In this document: positions 1 to 10,169 of the stretch, piece after piece
Layout of the letters: each line of letters begins with the position of its first letter
How positions within the stretch are numbered: the first letter of the stretch is position 1
Assembly (NCBI GenBank): GCA_026120035.1
Contig: JALRME010000006.1
Span: 1,426,001-1,490,000, forward strand
Reading direction: 5' to 3'
DNA length: 64,000 bases
Source of the DNA: Coleophoma eucalyptorum
Taxonomy: Eukaryota; Ascomycota; Leotiomycetes; Helotiales; Dermateaceae
Notes under the pieces: model-generated
The model's database searches: none
The model's input: the letters and a program-made list of their open reading frames with translations, nothing else
Told to the model about the DNA's origin: nothing
Translations under genes and position numbers: made by a program

Positions 1-141
1 GTGTAGATTTGGCCTGGGTACCCTCTTACGCTGATCTACAACTACAGTTTCGGTTTATGGCGGCAAATATGCAGGCTGCCTCAAGTGATGCTGCGGTTGA
101 GATCAACACAGCTAACCTCTTAAATCCACTAGGGGTCTAAT

Positions 142-1368
142 ATGGAGCCTCTACCAGCCCTTTATCTTTGTCTTAGTTTTATATTCCCTTCGCTACCCAT
201 CCTCGTTGATGAGAAATATACTATACCATCTGCGGGTACAGACGTCAACTTTTCCCTATTCGTAGTATTTATAATTCGATTCTATTCACTCTTCAATATT
301 TAATAAGAGCGGTCTGCCCTGTACGGGATAGCTTGCAGAGATGGAGCGCAGTGTGACTATCATTATCCAAGCAACAATCAAGGAACGACATCGTCAGTTC
401 TATGAGAATCGGAAGAACCAAAGGGACAGGTCATCCCAAGCCTTGCTAAGACGGGACGATGATAAGGATAAGAAAAAGGATGACGACAAAGACAGCGACG
501 ATGAGTCTTCCACAACCACGAAGACCACTACGTCAAGCACCCGACCACTGGCCACCGTACGTTTAGTCCACTTTAAATGATACCATAGCAGACGTATTAA
601 CTACAATTAGAACAATGCAGGTTCCGGAGCGACTTTTTCGACTATTGTAAGTTTGGTCTAGAGTAAACGATCTTCCAGTTCTACAGATGCTCACAAAAGA
701 ATAGACTACTTCTACGACTAAGACTCCATCAAAATCAACAAAGGTGCCTACTGCAGCTCCGGTCGCACAAAGCTCATCGGCATCTATTACCTCTACCAAC
801 AAAATGTCCGATGCGTATATTGCTCTTACCGTTATCGCAGCTGTTGGTAAGTGGGGGTCTGCCATACATATATAACCAGCCTAGTTGAAGCTAATTGAAA
901 TAGGTGGCTTTCTTGGTCTCGTAGCAGCAATATACGTCTTTAGAAAGAAGAGTTGCTTTTCCCGACGGTCTACCAATGATCGTCGAGCTGGAGATGCTCT
1001 CACAGACGGTCGCAAAAGTCGACTCTGGGGAGGATCATCCACTACAAAGGTATGCTTGTTTGCTTTATAGTTATAGTAATAATGTATCTGGATAACTAAC
1101 AATTTCTCTGAAGACCGAAACTGAATACGAATACCCCGTTTTTGTACCACCATCGATGCAAAAAGGAGGGATTTATGATGAAACAAGAGGGTCAGAGGAT
1201 ATAGACGATCTGGAAAAGCCTCCAATCCCTACAATGCCTCGCCAACTACCCAAAAGTCGTTGGCAAGGCGCTAGAGATTCTATTGTTACAGTATCTACTG
1301 TTGCTAAATTCAGGGATATAAAATCTTGGGCAGTAGACCAAACTAAACGGCAACAAAGATCTACGTAG
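142..1368 (+). CDS. Single-pass membrane protein with Ser/Thr-rich stalk (hypothetical)
   Basis: Five exons join in frame: 341-556, 611-646, 705-846, 904-1049 and 1114-1368 (264 aa from the ATG at 341). The protein has an acidic/lysine patch, a Thr/Ser-rich stalk, one hydrophobic segment (ALTVIAAVGGFLGLVAAIYV) split by intron 3, a basic stop-transfer (FRKK) and a cytosolic tail with acidic and proline motifs. The ATG at 341 gives no signal peptide. An upstream ATG at 142 opens a signal-peptide-like stretch (MEPLPALYLCLSFIFPSLPI) followed by YTIPSAGTDVNFS, and it can be spliced near 262 to 341. Type I cell-wall or sensor-like proteins have this plan. The usual extracellular domain between signal and stalk is absent, so the gene may be internally deleted. 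The exons from 341 on are well supported; the first exon is tentative. Function is not recognised. Confidence 0.6.
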
Positions 1369-3817
1369 GGTTCGGGTGATAGTGGCATACCGCATTTCAG
1401 AGTATCCATCTAGAATCTACGCGACAATGAGATGCTTAGTTTCACAAGGGAGACTTTAAAAGGAATATAAACTTAGCAATTTGATGCTGCCAGGTGTACT
1501 GTTTCTATTTTAATCAATCTTCCGATCTGAATCGAAAACTTCGAAAACCTTTAAAATATTCGCAGGAAGTCCAAGATCACGTAACCAAATCTTGAACGGT
1601 CGACAAACGTGCTTCTACTATTTATTAGTAGTTTATTGATCCTATAGAGGTTATCTATAGAAGGAACTAGTATAGTTTATAAACCCCTACCTCACCCTAC
1701 ACTGAAGAAGCCTACGGTACCGCCCAGAGGCAATGGGACGTAACACTCCCTTCCTCTGACACAAGAACGTTTGATAGCACATGACCGCTAGTTCAATAAC
1801 CCCAAAGAGCTCCGGCGAGTGTAGCCTCGTGGTCGTCCAAGTAGGAAACTCGGAGCTGCTGGTTTGAAATTTAGAGAGCTCTGCTTTAATTAGTAACTTG
1901 TGGCTCACAATTGGGAGCCAACCCTGCTGGGCGCTACTCCTAAAGAGTAGTAGTATTATGACTTTTTTATAGAGTAGATTTGTGTCGAAATACGCCTTCT
2001 ATAAAAATTAATATAATTCAGTTAATGTTTACTGTTTTTTTAGGCTAGAATCGATACATCCCGTCATAATCTTTAGACCTAGCTCTAAGAGGCTAAATAA
2101 TATAGTAAGAAAGTCCGTGGGATTAATAAGCCTCTTATTATTAAAGTTCTAGAGATTTTTAAGGAACAAACATCGGAGACCTAGACGTTAAAGACTATTT
2201 AAAGCATTAATCAGGTTCTTGAGTACTTCGAAACGAAAGTCTTTAGATCCTAGTTCCCTTCTTCTACGGAAGAACATACTAGGGTATACTCTATATCTAT
2301 TCTAGTTAAGTTTGGAAACTGATTAGTAGACGTAAGGGTTTCGTATAGTCCCTAGAGGACTCTAATTCCACTTTATCTTAATAGTCCCAAGTATTTGGAT
2401 TTTCGGACGTAGGAAACTTTATAGTTCGTATATATACCGAAAGGTTTGGGTCTATAAGAATAGACTTGTAAGACGCTAGGCTTACCTTAGAAGGAGTTAC
2501 GAGTTTATAGAATTAGCGCATCGTTACTAGACTTGAAAGTGATTTTGATATAAGTCGAAGGTTTGGAAGATCAGCCTACTCGGTATTATTAATAAGAGTC
2601 CGGAGGGTCTTCGGAGGTATCGTGTCTATACTATAGTTTAGGTCTCGACTTACTACGGATGTATAGCGGTCTAGACAGGGGCGCTTAGAGAAGAGTAAAT
2701 ATGGTCCAATCCCAACTCTATGAATAGTCCTCGGCAGTAGCATGAAGGGAGTAATGGGATCTCCGGCCTGCTCGTACTGTTGAATTAAGATACGTTATAG
2801 TGAGGCGGTAGAGGACACGATATATTGGAAGGAAAGGGGATAGATAGATAAGAGTATATCGTTGATGTGATCTACCTCTAGTACCAAACGAGTTAGTGAT
2901 ATACCAACCAGTACGGATTTGTCAGCAACGACTCCCCAAACCAACAGGAGGGTAGGCACTCCGCTAGTTGTACTAGGATTTTAACTGCCTTAATTAGTAG
3001 CCGAAATCTTCTCTCGTCTCGGCGTCGGAAGATGTAGCGGAAGATGTAACGGAAGATATAATGAAGATACACATTCCAAATGCTGTCACCGGGAAATCGA
3101 GTAGTAAGCAAATAAAAAATCACGAAAATGAAATCATCCAACATAACATAAATGGTAGGTGTACAACTTTCTACTAAAGCTCTTAAATACTAACTACAAG
3201 CTGCGCGCTTGCTTACAGAATATATAAGTAATAAGACAAAATGGCATTTACTTTGACGATGTATGTTTCATCCCCCTATTCAGCTCATTATAACTTAGCT
3301 TGTCATGTAGAAGCCGAATTAACTTGTCTACCGCGTTGGGGGGGCTTGTCTTGAACAGAGTGTTGTTATAACGATTACAGGTGTCTTAGTTCGACGCGTC
3401 GTTGCCTAAGCTATTAAGTTTACTATTCTGGGAATCGTGTTATAAGATTAGTGGCCGTAAGAGCTCCTCTTAGTCCAAAATAACATTTTAATACACCCTG
3501 CATCTAGAAAATAGGCTAAATAGGGCTATGTACATTATCAGCGTTAGTCCACTGGTTTAGCCGTTCTAGCTGTGGCCCACAAATTTTGCAACTGCCTACC
3601 ATTCACATCTTTTACCTAGAGAAAGTTCCTGAGTGTCATCTTAATAGTATCATACTCTCTTATTCCAAGGAGATCTATTTTTTAGAGGGCTTTTCTAAGA
3701 ACCATGCACTAACGGTTTCTCACACGAATTCCCCTCTTTATGCGCACCTGTGCCTGCGGCAAATCCTATAAATAAGACCTAGAGGAGAACGTCTAGTCGT
3801 TAGTGGCCAAATAGAAC
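1369..3817. other. AT-rich gene-free tract, probably RIP-degraded repeat
   Basis: No open frame resembles a protein. The tract is rich in TA steps and in TAG/CTA words (for example 2040-2700), while CA and TG steps look scarce by eye. That is the expected footprint of C-to-T mutation at CpA on both strands of a former repeat. I could not identify the ancestral element, and no terminal repeats were seen. Confidence 0.45.
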
Positions 3818-4291
3818 TCACAAATCGCTGTATACCAGTGAATATTGGAGATTAGCTGCCATAGAATCAACCATATAGGACATAGTTTGAATGTCTTCGA
3901 GATAATTTGAACGAGTGTAGTGCTTAAAGAGTAGCATCCACAGGTTCTTACTATCGTCGACAGAATTACGCAGCCCCATCTGCTCAGCTGTTTGGATTCG
4001 ATCCAAAATTGTCAGCTTCAACATTCAATCTCGAATTTCGATTTCGTAACATAACGGTCCTGTCCTTGCCAAGGTGCTGAAGCCAAGACTCTTGATATTA
4101 TCTATACGGAGAGGCCGAATGCCAAGACGATTGACAGCACACCACACAGTGCCTTGAAATATTTCTTTCATGCTTCGCCGACCTCGCCAAAAGATTCTTC
4201 CTACAATACAGCCACGCCTACAATTCGGTACCAGCATAGTTATAATGTACCCTTTCGGCGTCGCCGGTTGAGTGTGTAATAGCGTCCACAT
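3818..4291 (-). pseudogene. Unrecognised coding relic with one in-frame stop
   Basis: One minus-strand frame stays open for about 157 codons, apart from a single TGA near 4025-4027 that is followed directly by ATG. The upstream part is basic and Cys-containing. The downstream part (TMSYMVDSMAANLQYSLVY) looks like ordinary globular protein. I recognise no family. The single stop in a long open frame next to RIP-like sequence suggests a gene fragment inactivated by one mutation, but a chance open frame cannot be excluded. Confidence 0.25.
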
Positions 4292-4652
4292 TTGAGCTAG
4301 TGCTTATAATATGCTCTGCCAAATGTACCCACGAAGTACTACAAACTGCTAAAAAATTTTAATATCTGACGATTTTCTTCCAGCTCTCGGGGATTATACA
4401 GCGACAGAGCTCAGCTTCATGATCAGTAGTAAGTTCAACTGCAAGGGAATTGGTTTCCTAGGATGAATTCGGCGACCACACAGGCTGTCTCAACATAATG
4501 GATGCAGGAGAACTGGCGAGATCTTCTATATAAGAAAGCAAAGATTCCCTTGTCTCGCCATCAACAAGTCCATCTCATCGAAGCAGCATATATTCAAAGC
4601 TACAATAAAATATCTACTACCAAGCCCGCCCCACTCAGCACCAAATCCCAAT

Positions 4653-5087
4653 ATGTCACGCAACGCCATCAAGAAGGAAGATGTAGCGGAGGTAGTCCGC
4701 GAGATCACGATCGCGATCAACAAAGTCATCGAAGCCCTCGACGTGACCTACTCAAAAAAACGCGAGCTATGGATGCAGAAGTTCCTTCCTGATGTCTTGA
4801 AGGTGAATCCGGGGTACAATGTCGTCGTCTGCCATGTCCCGTTCAAATTCTTCGGTACGGGCTTGAAGTATCATAGCAAAGAGGAGATCAGTGGGTGGCT
4901 TGGGTTAAAACATTGGACTTATCATGTGTTGATTTTCAAGGAGGGGGAGTTCAAGAGAGATGGTGATGGAGGGTGGCTTAATTGGGGGTATGTGGGGGCA
5001 AACTGTAGAAGGGATGGTGATACAGTTTATTTCAAGGCTTCTGGTAACTACTTCCCTTGGGTGTATATTGAGTATATCCGGTGTTAA
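4653..5087 (+). CDS. Conserved-looking fungal hypothetical protein, 144 aa
   Basis: This is a single open frame whose N-terminal part looks helical (residues 1-45, with KKEDVAEVVREITIAINKVI). The second half looks beta-rich and aromatic: it has VVVCHVPFKFFGTG, WLGLKHWTYHVLIFKEGEF, DGDGGWLNWGYVG and a C-terminal FPWVYIEYIRC. There is no signal peptide or membrane segment. The composition resembles small cytosolic fungal proteins of unknown role; I cannot assign a family. A TATA-like TATATAAG lies about 120 bp upstream. Right after the stop, in another frame, two strongly acidic exons separated by a canonical GTAAGC...CAG intron continue to 5339. They may be an alternative 3' end or a lost C-terminal tail. 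Confidence 0.6.
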   Translation: MSRNAIKKEDVAEVVREITIAINKVIEALDVTYSKKRELWMQKFLPDVLKVNPGYNVVVCHVPFKFFGTGLKYHSKEEISGWLGLKHWTYHVLIFKEGEFKRDGDGGWLNWGYVGANCRRDGDTVYFKASGNYFPWVYIEYIRC

Positions 5088-5089
5088 TA

Positions 5090-5339
5090 CAGATTCATGC
5101 AGAAAACAGAAGTTTTGAGGACGGAGAAGAGGACGATGGGGTGGATAGCGAAGGTAAGCTTATGTCTATATGGCAGGCATTTAGAATAAGACTGACCAGT
5201 TGCAGCATATGATGAGCTAGAGGGAGAAGGCCCAGAGTCAGATGAAGATGAAGGAGAAGTGGAAAATCGCTCGTTTGAAGAGGAAGAGTTGACATACAAT
5301 GATGAGGAGACTGGGGATTCCTACGCGCTTGGCAGTTAA
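5090..5339 (+). other. Acidic exon pair downstream of the 144-aa gene
   Basis: Frame 2 from 5090 reads an acidic segment (SFEDGEEDDGVDSE) up to a GTAAGC donor at about 5154. An intron ending TTGCAG follows, and the frame resumes with YDELEGEGPESDEDEGE and ends at a TAA at 5337-5339. The splice site joins cleanly in frame (GAA G / CA TAT). No splice of normal length connects it in frame to the preceding 144-aa frame; the only phase-compatible donor found would need a 32-nt intron (5061-5092). It is either a frame-shifted C-terminal tail or part of a transcript with a different start. Confidence 0.35.
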
Positions 5340-5948
5340 AGTCTTATTACATTATATTAGCCAAGGGGTCTTCAAAGTTGTTAAAATCTGGGACGATATA
5401 GGGATAGGGAGCTAGGGAGAATAGAAAATTTAACTTGATTCTTCCCTGTAGGGAGTATTTTGGTCTTTAATTTGTCGTGCCACTTCGATACGTGAATGTA
5501 CGGCAATGTCTGTCTATCAAGAAGCCTTGAAGTTAGTCTACTGACTGACTCTCTATAAGAAGCTAAAAATGTGTCAAGTGTTATAGGTAGAATGACGTAC
5601 AAGTAATAGATAAGCAGGGTACACGCAAGTAGGTAGTAGTTGTTATTCAAACTAATCTCTAAAGCCTCTTAAATCGAGAGGGCTAAAGATATATATGTAA
5701 TTCCCCGCCCGGCTCGCTAATGCCATATGACCTCGCTTGGGCCCATGACAATTCTATGCTAAGGAGCTTATTCATCCAGTTCTATACGATCTTATTCAAA
5801 ATTGGTTAAGATATAATAGTCCCTAAATAACAATTTTTGGTGTATTTACAAGTGTCCCACTCAGTTATATGTCCCACTCGCTTATAACGTATGTTATAGA
5901 ATGGGTATAGAAAGCTGATTTTCATACATTTGGAAGGTAGTGATGATG

Positions 5949-5975
5949 AAAGAAAGAAAGAAAGAAAGAAAGAAG
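5949..5975. repeat. (GAAA)n microsatellite
   Basis: About six tandem copies of the tetranucleotide GAAA lie in a gene-free AT-rich stretch (5340-6780) in which I see nothing else of note. Confidence 0.85.
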
Positions 5976-6780
5976 AGAACGAGATAATAACAAGATTCTA
6001 TCTAGGCTAGATTTATACTAAACTCAACTAGGGTAACCCTAGTACCAAGCCATATTAGGAAGGTTTGATGTCAGTTTTGCCAAGGTGCGCTGTACTCTCA
6101 GCACTCGTATCTCGGAACGGAAACCCCGACGATTATGTTGTATTGGCACCTACGTATTCTACAAATCAACTGATACTAGAAGGATATCTTGACGCTGTAG
6201 GAACTAGTGGATAGTCACTAGATTGTCACTCAATAAGGGCTCTGGAAGCCCTATTAATACAGCGCACGAATCACTGGTAAGTAGGTAGTTAGATACAACT
6301 GAGAGTAGATCTGCAACTTGTTCGTTGCTTATGTAATAACCTGGGAACAGATCACCGGATTGCTCTATTTGAAAATTTTACGTGATAAGATAGACCTGAC
6401 GTTAGCCGTTAGCCGAATATTGGATATCCCAAAGTTTCTTTTTCTAGGTACAAGCCTCACAACCTATCTCTAATGATAAGGCTGATATCACTTTGCCTTG
6501 CCCTTTTAAAAACCTCTAACGATATCTGCTATGATCTAAATCCTAGAGCCTATATCACAAAACCTGTTACGGATGATCAAGCATTCTTAAGTAATCTAAG
6601 CTATTATGTTCTTGTCTGCCTAGTAAAATCTCTCTAACGTGCTCTAAAGTCGATATTATCACCATGCGTCTTTAGAACTTGATAGCCGTAGGAAGCTTAT
6701 ACTAACCAAGATATTCCGCCCTACGCGATACTTTCGCATACTTGGGGGCCTGACAATGAGGAAGTTACTTTTAATAACCT

Positions 6781-7510
6781 CTAAATGGATTTTGCAATAG
6801 TAAAGCTAGTTATTGGCAGTAGTAAAAGCACACTGATGCGATACATTGATATGAATATCGACTAGAATAAACATATGGAGCCGTGGGTAGAATTTTTGTT
6901 TGCTTTGAAGGCACAGTATTTCTTTTGGAACCCTGCTGAAAGCAGCTTGCAGAAATCGCTCGTTGGCCTTTTGCGATGTTTACTTTTAGCTCTAAGAGTT
7001 AAGCCCTGAAATTATTAGATACAGTGTGTCGCTCGACAAATGGACAGCCGTTCAAAGGATCGAAACTCCCTCGGAGTGGAGTAGAGTGGAATTGCAAGAA
7101 ACAATGAAGAAGTATATCAACAGAATACGTAGGTCATCTAGAATTCTTCTTATGATCGATGGTCTAGATGAATTGGAGGGTAGTAATGAAGATGCAGACG
7201 AGCTTTTGAACTTCCTTAATGAGACATCGAAACATTATCATATCAAAATATTTGTCTCTAGTAGGCCGCACATTATATTCTAGGATGCTTTCCATAGCTA
7301 CCCAAAGTTACGACTGGAAGAAATCGCCTATACCGATATTCAGTCGTTGATATTGGAGACACTGAAATCCCACCAAAGATTCAGATATATTCAGCGTCTC
7401 AGTCCTTCAGGTTCAGAACACCTCGCAAAGAGTATTGTTGAAAAAGCAGAGGGCGTATTTTTGTGCCACTGGGGCATTCTAAGGTTAGTGATATATATCC
7501 TATTAACGAA
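6781..7510 (+). pseudogene. NACHT NTPase domain relic
   Basis: A decayed NACHT module of the fungal NLR type. A mutated P-loop reads IGSSKSTLMRYI near 6812. The family's YFFWN segment and the LQKSLVGLLR helix follow in the same frame. After a frameshift near 7005-7012, the frame 7026-7283 carries the Walker B region (RILLMIDGLDELEG) and sensor motif IFVSSRP. A TAG at 7281-7283 interrupts, and the same frame then resumes with LRLEEIAYTDIQ and a degraded ending EKAEGVFLCHW. The lesions visible are a TAG after MNID, one frameshift and the TAG at 7281. In life such proteins are STAND NTPases involved in nonself or heterokaryon responses; this copy cannot make an intact product. Effector and repeat domains are not recognisable. 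Confidence 0.75.
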
Positions 7511-7699
7511 TATTAGCACGTGAGTAAATCACGTACTACGTATACGTTATTCTATTCTGACAATATCCCTAGCCCCCTCGATTCCGAGACTTCAGAGATT
7601 AGCTTGTATAACAAATAGTACCTATCTACGTATATACTACTTATTGATTACTTGTACGTCACTCTACGTACGACAAAACGGGCTTGTAGCATTACTATC

Positions 7700-8010
7700 T
7701 TTGTACGGCCTCTATTCTGAGTAATAGTTTTATAGTCTTCTTGCTGCCTTCTGCCGTTACCACCTATAGCGCCGTACGGTAGTGTCTTCCTTGAGCTTTG
7801 ACGTCGGCCCATCTTTCGAGTAGCAGTTCTATCGTCTGCTCGCCGTTGCTGTACCTCGCCGCAGCCCCTGCAGTACCTCGCCGCCGCCGCCGCCGCATAC
7901 AGCGCTGTGCCGTAATGTCCTCCCTAGTCGTTGACGTCGGTTCCCTCACGAGTAGAGTTCTACCATCCACTCGTTACTATACGTCGTGGCTGCCGCCTGT
8001 AGCGCCGTAA
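7700..8010 (-). pseudogene. Ankyrin-repeat relic (GC-rich patch)
   Basis: Read on the minus strand, 7764-7970 contains GEQTIELLLERWADVKAQG, which matches the ankyrin helix-loop consensus EQTIELLLERGADVNAQG. It is flanked by degraded copies of the same repeat (fragments like DVN, HYGTAL and AAA). The run of GCC triplets on the plus strand is the reverse of an alanine-rich ankyrin helix, not an independent microsatellite. There is no start codon and no complete repeat array. It lies antisense to the NACHT relic, so the two probably come from different parents or from a rearrangement. Confidence 0.6.
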
Positions 8011-8413
8011 ACTCGCCGCCGGTTGCTATGTAGCCCGGATCTTAGGCCTAATCGGATTCTTATTGACATATTACGGTTACCTGAAAAGTATCATAAGTTT
8101 CAAGTCAAGAAGTAACGTAGGTGGGGTAACAGAAACTTGAGGGCGGTATATCCTACACAGTAGATTGAATTGCGTTGGCGCACCGCTTAGAGACAGCAAC
8201 AGAATTAGAGTATCTTGCTTTCAACGATATCTTGCAGTGGAGACGTAGCATTTATCCGGACTCGCTCCTGTCTGACGTTGAGATGTTCAGCGTGCGCTTC
8301 TCAACCCGCCGCAGTCCAGAGCTTAATTGGGCATTCTAAGAAGAGGCAAGTCTAACAATTACCAAATAGCGGTGTAGATACTGACGTAGGATAAAAGCTC
8401 AGAGGATCTCTTT

Positions 8414-8656
8414 GTGGTTGATGGAAAGCAACGTATATGTGATACATATTATTTCTTTAGGGCGCAATCAGAATTTATCGATTTACGCACAAGTCCTCAC
8501 ACCATCGGTACTCCCATTCTCGTTGACAAGGACCTCAAAGATTTTCTCGACCTCTTAAAGTCTCACTATGGAGGCTATATTACCACATCCTATAGGCATT
8601 CTGCCATATTTCCTAATATACGTGAGCTTCTGAAACAAAAGGCTACTGAACACTAG
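8414..8656 (+). other. Unassigned open frame, 80 aa
   Basis: An open frame (with IGTPILVDKDLKDFLDLLKSHYGG) ends a few bases before a canonical GTAAGC donor at 8663. The residues look like genuine coding sequence rather than noise, but I recognise no family. It could be an exon of the decayed gene upstream of the ERG28-like relic, or an independent relic. Confidence 0.2.
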
Positions 8657-8699
8657 GTTGAGTAAGCAATTGAAGCTGAAGAAACTAACCAGTCGTGAT

Positions 8700-9059
8700 T
8701 CTCTATAGAGCGGGCTTGCAGCTTTGGCTCACACCGCTGTCACCTACCTAAAGTCTCCGACTAGCTCCCTCCGACAGTTTTCGGGGCCACATGCACCTTC
8801 ACCAAATCTTCTACTTGCACACGTTTATGGTATGAAGAACACCTATTCGAGCTGTGTGCGGCTATATACAGCCTACAATATGAACAATTTCCAACTCTAT
8901 ATTCTGTCTATGTGGACTTTCGCTGGAGTGATACTTTTGTATGGAAGTGAGATGTTGATATGGAGAACAGTCAGGGTGCGGGAAGGTTGTATTCCTCTTT
9001 TGACAGCTAGCATCGGGTTCATTTGAATGTTGCTGCAGTTAGATTTCTATACTACATAG
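8700..9059 (+). pseudogene. ERG28-like C-terminal fragment
   Basis: The frame 8724-9026, continued past a TGA (9024-9026) to TAG at 9057, reads like the C-terminal two thirds of Erg28, the ER-membrane scaffold of the sterol C-4 demethylation complex. Diagnostic stretches are LLAHVYGMKN, VRLYTAYNMNN, LSMWTFAGVILLYGSE and WRTVRVREGC. The next expected residues, FIW-ML, appear as FI-stop-ML, so the stop looks like TGG mutated to TGA. A GTAAGC...ACTAAC...TATAG intron ends just upstream (8663-8708), but no Erg28 N-terminal exon is visible. This is a truncated extra copy; the functional erg28 gene should lie elsewhere in the genome. Confidence 0.65.
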
Positions 9060-9575
9060 TCGTTAGAAAACTTCGGAATCAAGATTTTTTTAAAAATGAT
9101 CGCTCGGTCAAAGTGAACTTCTGCAATCTATGACGTGCTGAAGTTTCCGTGACGACTGTGGATGAGGAGGCATAGGCGGAAAGTACTTAGTAGCGGAATT
9201 GCCTTCGTTAGCTCTAAAGCAATCAATCGATACGAATCGAATCAACCTACATAGGATAGAATAGGTAGAACGAGTAGGTTCCTAAAAGGGGATAATGATC
9301 ATGAAATATTGCAGGTGTGTCTTCTTTCTCTTTTAGAGTCAGATCAGACGGCACAAATTCCAGAATCATGCCGCATTATCAAGACTCTCACCAACTATCG
9401 TATAAGCACCTTCAATGGTTCTCATGCATCGAAGCTCAACCTGCATCAGAATCTAGAAGAACTTGAGGGATTCAAGAGCAAGCTCCATTTATTTTCCAAT
9501 TCAGGCCCACAGCTTTCTTCTTATCGCATGTTGAATGAAAAACATCTCCCTGCGTCGACAACAATTACCGGGGAT

Positions 9576-9887
9576 ATGGATCCCAGTGCAAGTATGCACA
9601 AGACTAAGAATGAGAAGACGAAGCAGCGCGGGGTCAAGAACGGTTGCAACAATTGCAAGTAAGCTTTGTTTCTAATCGCACACTACCAGCTGCTATATTC
9701 TAATTGCTGCTGCAGCAGAAACCGCAGAGTTAAAACGAGACCACAGTGTCTGAAGTGCGTGGGGCCGGGCAGAAGGTGCGATGGTTACCCGGCATATAAT
9801 CCTCGACGGGATGGAGCGCGACCTGAATTTGTGACCCGAATTCTACCCGCCATCAGACCTCGCGATGCTGGTGCTAGTCGCGGGTAG
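9576..9887 (+). pseudogene. Truncated Zn2Cys6 transcription-factor N-terminus
   Basis: Exon 1 starts at the ATG at 9576 and ends GCNNCK at a GTAAGC donor (about 9660). The intron ends at CTGCAGCAG, and exon 2 continues NRRVKTRPQCLKCVGPGRRCDGY. The order C-x2-C ... C-x2-C-x6-C is that of a fungal binuclear zinc cluster. The third cysteine, expected in RVKCDETRPQC, is missing, because about three residues have been deleted. The frame stops at 9887 without a linker, coiled coil or regulatory domain. This is a non-functional fragment of a regulator. It sits 280 bp before the D-aminopeptidase-like gene, which it might once have controlled. Confidence 0.65.
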
Positions 9888-10169
9888 GCACGTCATACAT
9901 TGTAACTGGCTATGGAAAGTCCAGCCGAGTCATCCCTCCCTGGTCCACCAGCTTCATATGGCTGCTTCTCGTAAAACACCCCAGCGAGCCGGGACATGAC
10001 CGCGAACTGGTAACACGTGATGTTGTCTACAATTTCTGCTGGTGGGTTATAGCTTAGATGAGCAGCTACACGGTCTGAAAGTAGAGTCATCTTGCATTAA
10101 ATATCATAACTAGCTCCATTAGTCGAAGTTCGGCGGTACCCAAAGCAGCGCGCCCATCTACCGGAAAAA

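Noticed and set aside
7798..8010. GCC-triplet run as a polyalanine gene or microsatellite
   Set aside because: On the other strand it reads as a degraded ankyrin repeat, which explains the triplets.
9893..10090. 65-aa minus-strand frame upstream of the D-aminopeptidase
   Set aside because: No start context, splice support or family. It overlaps the likely promoter of the plus-strand gene.
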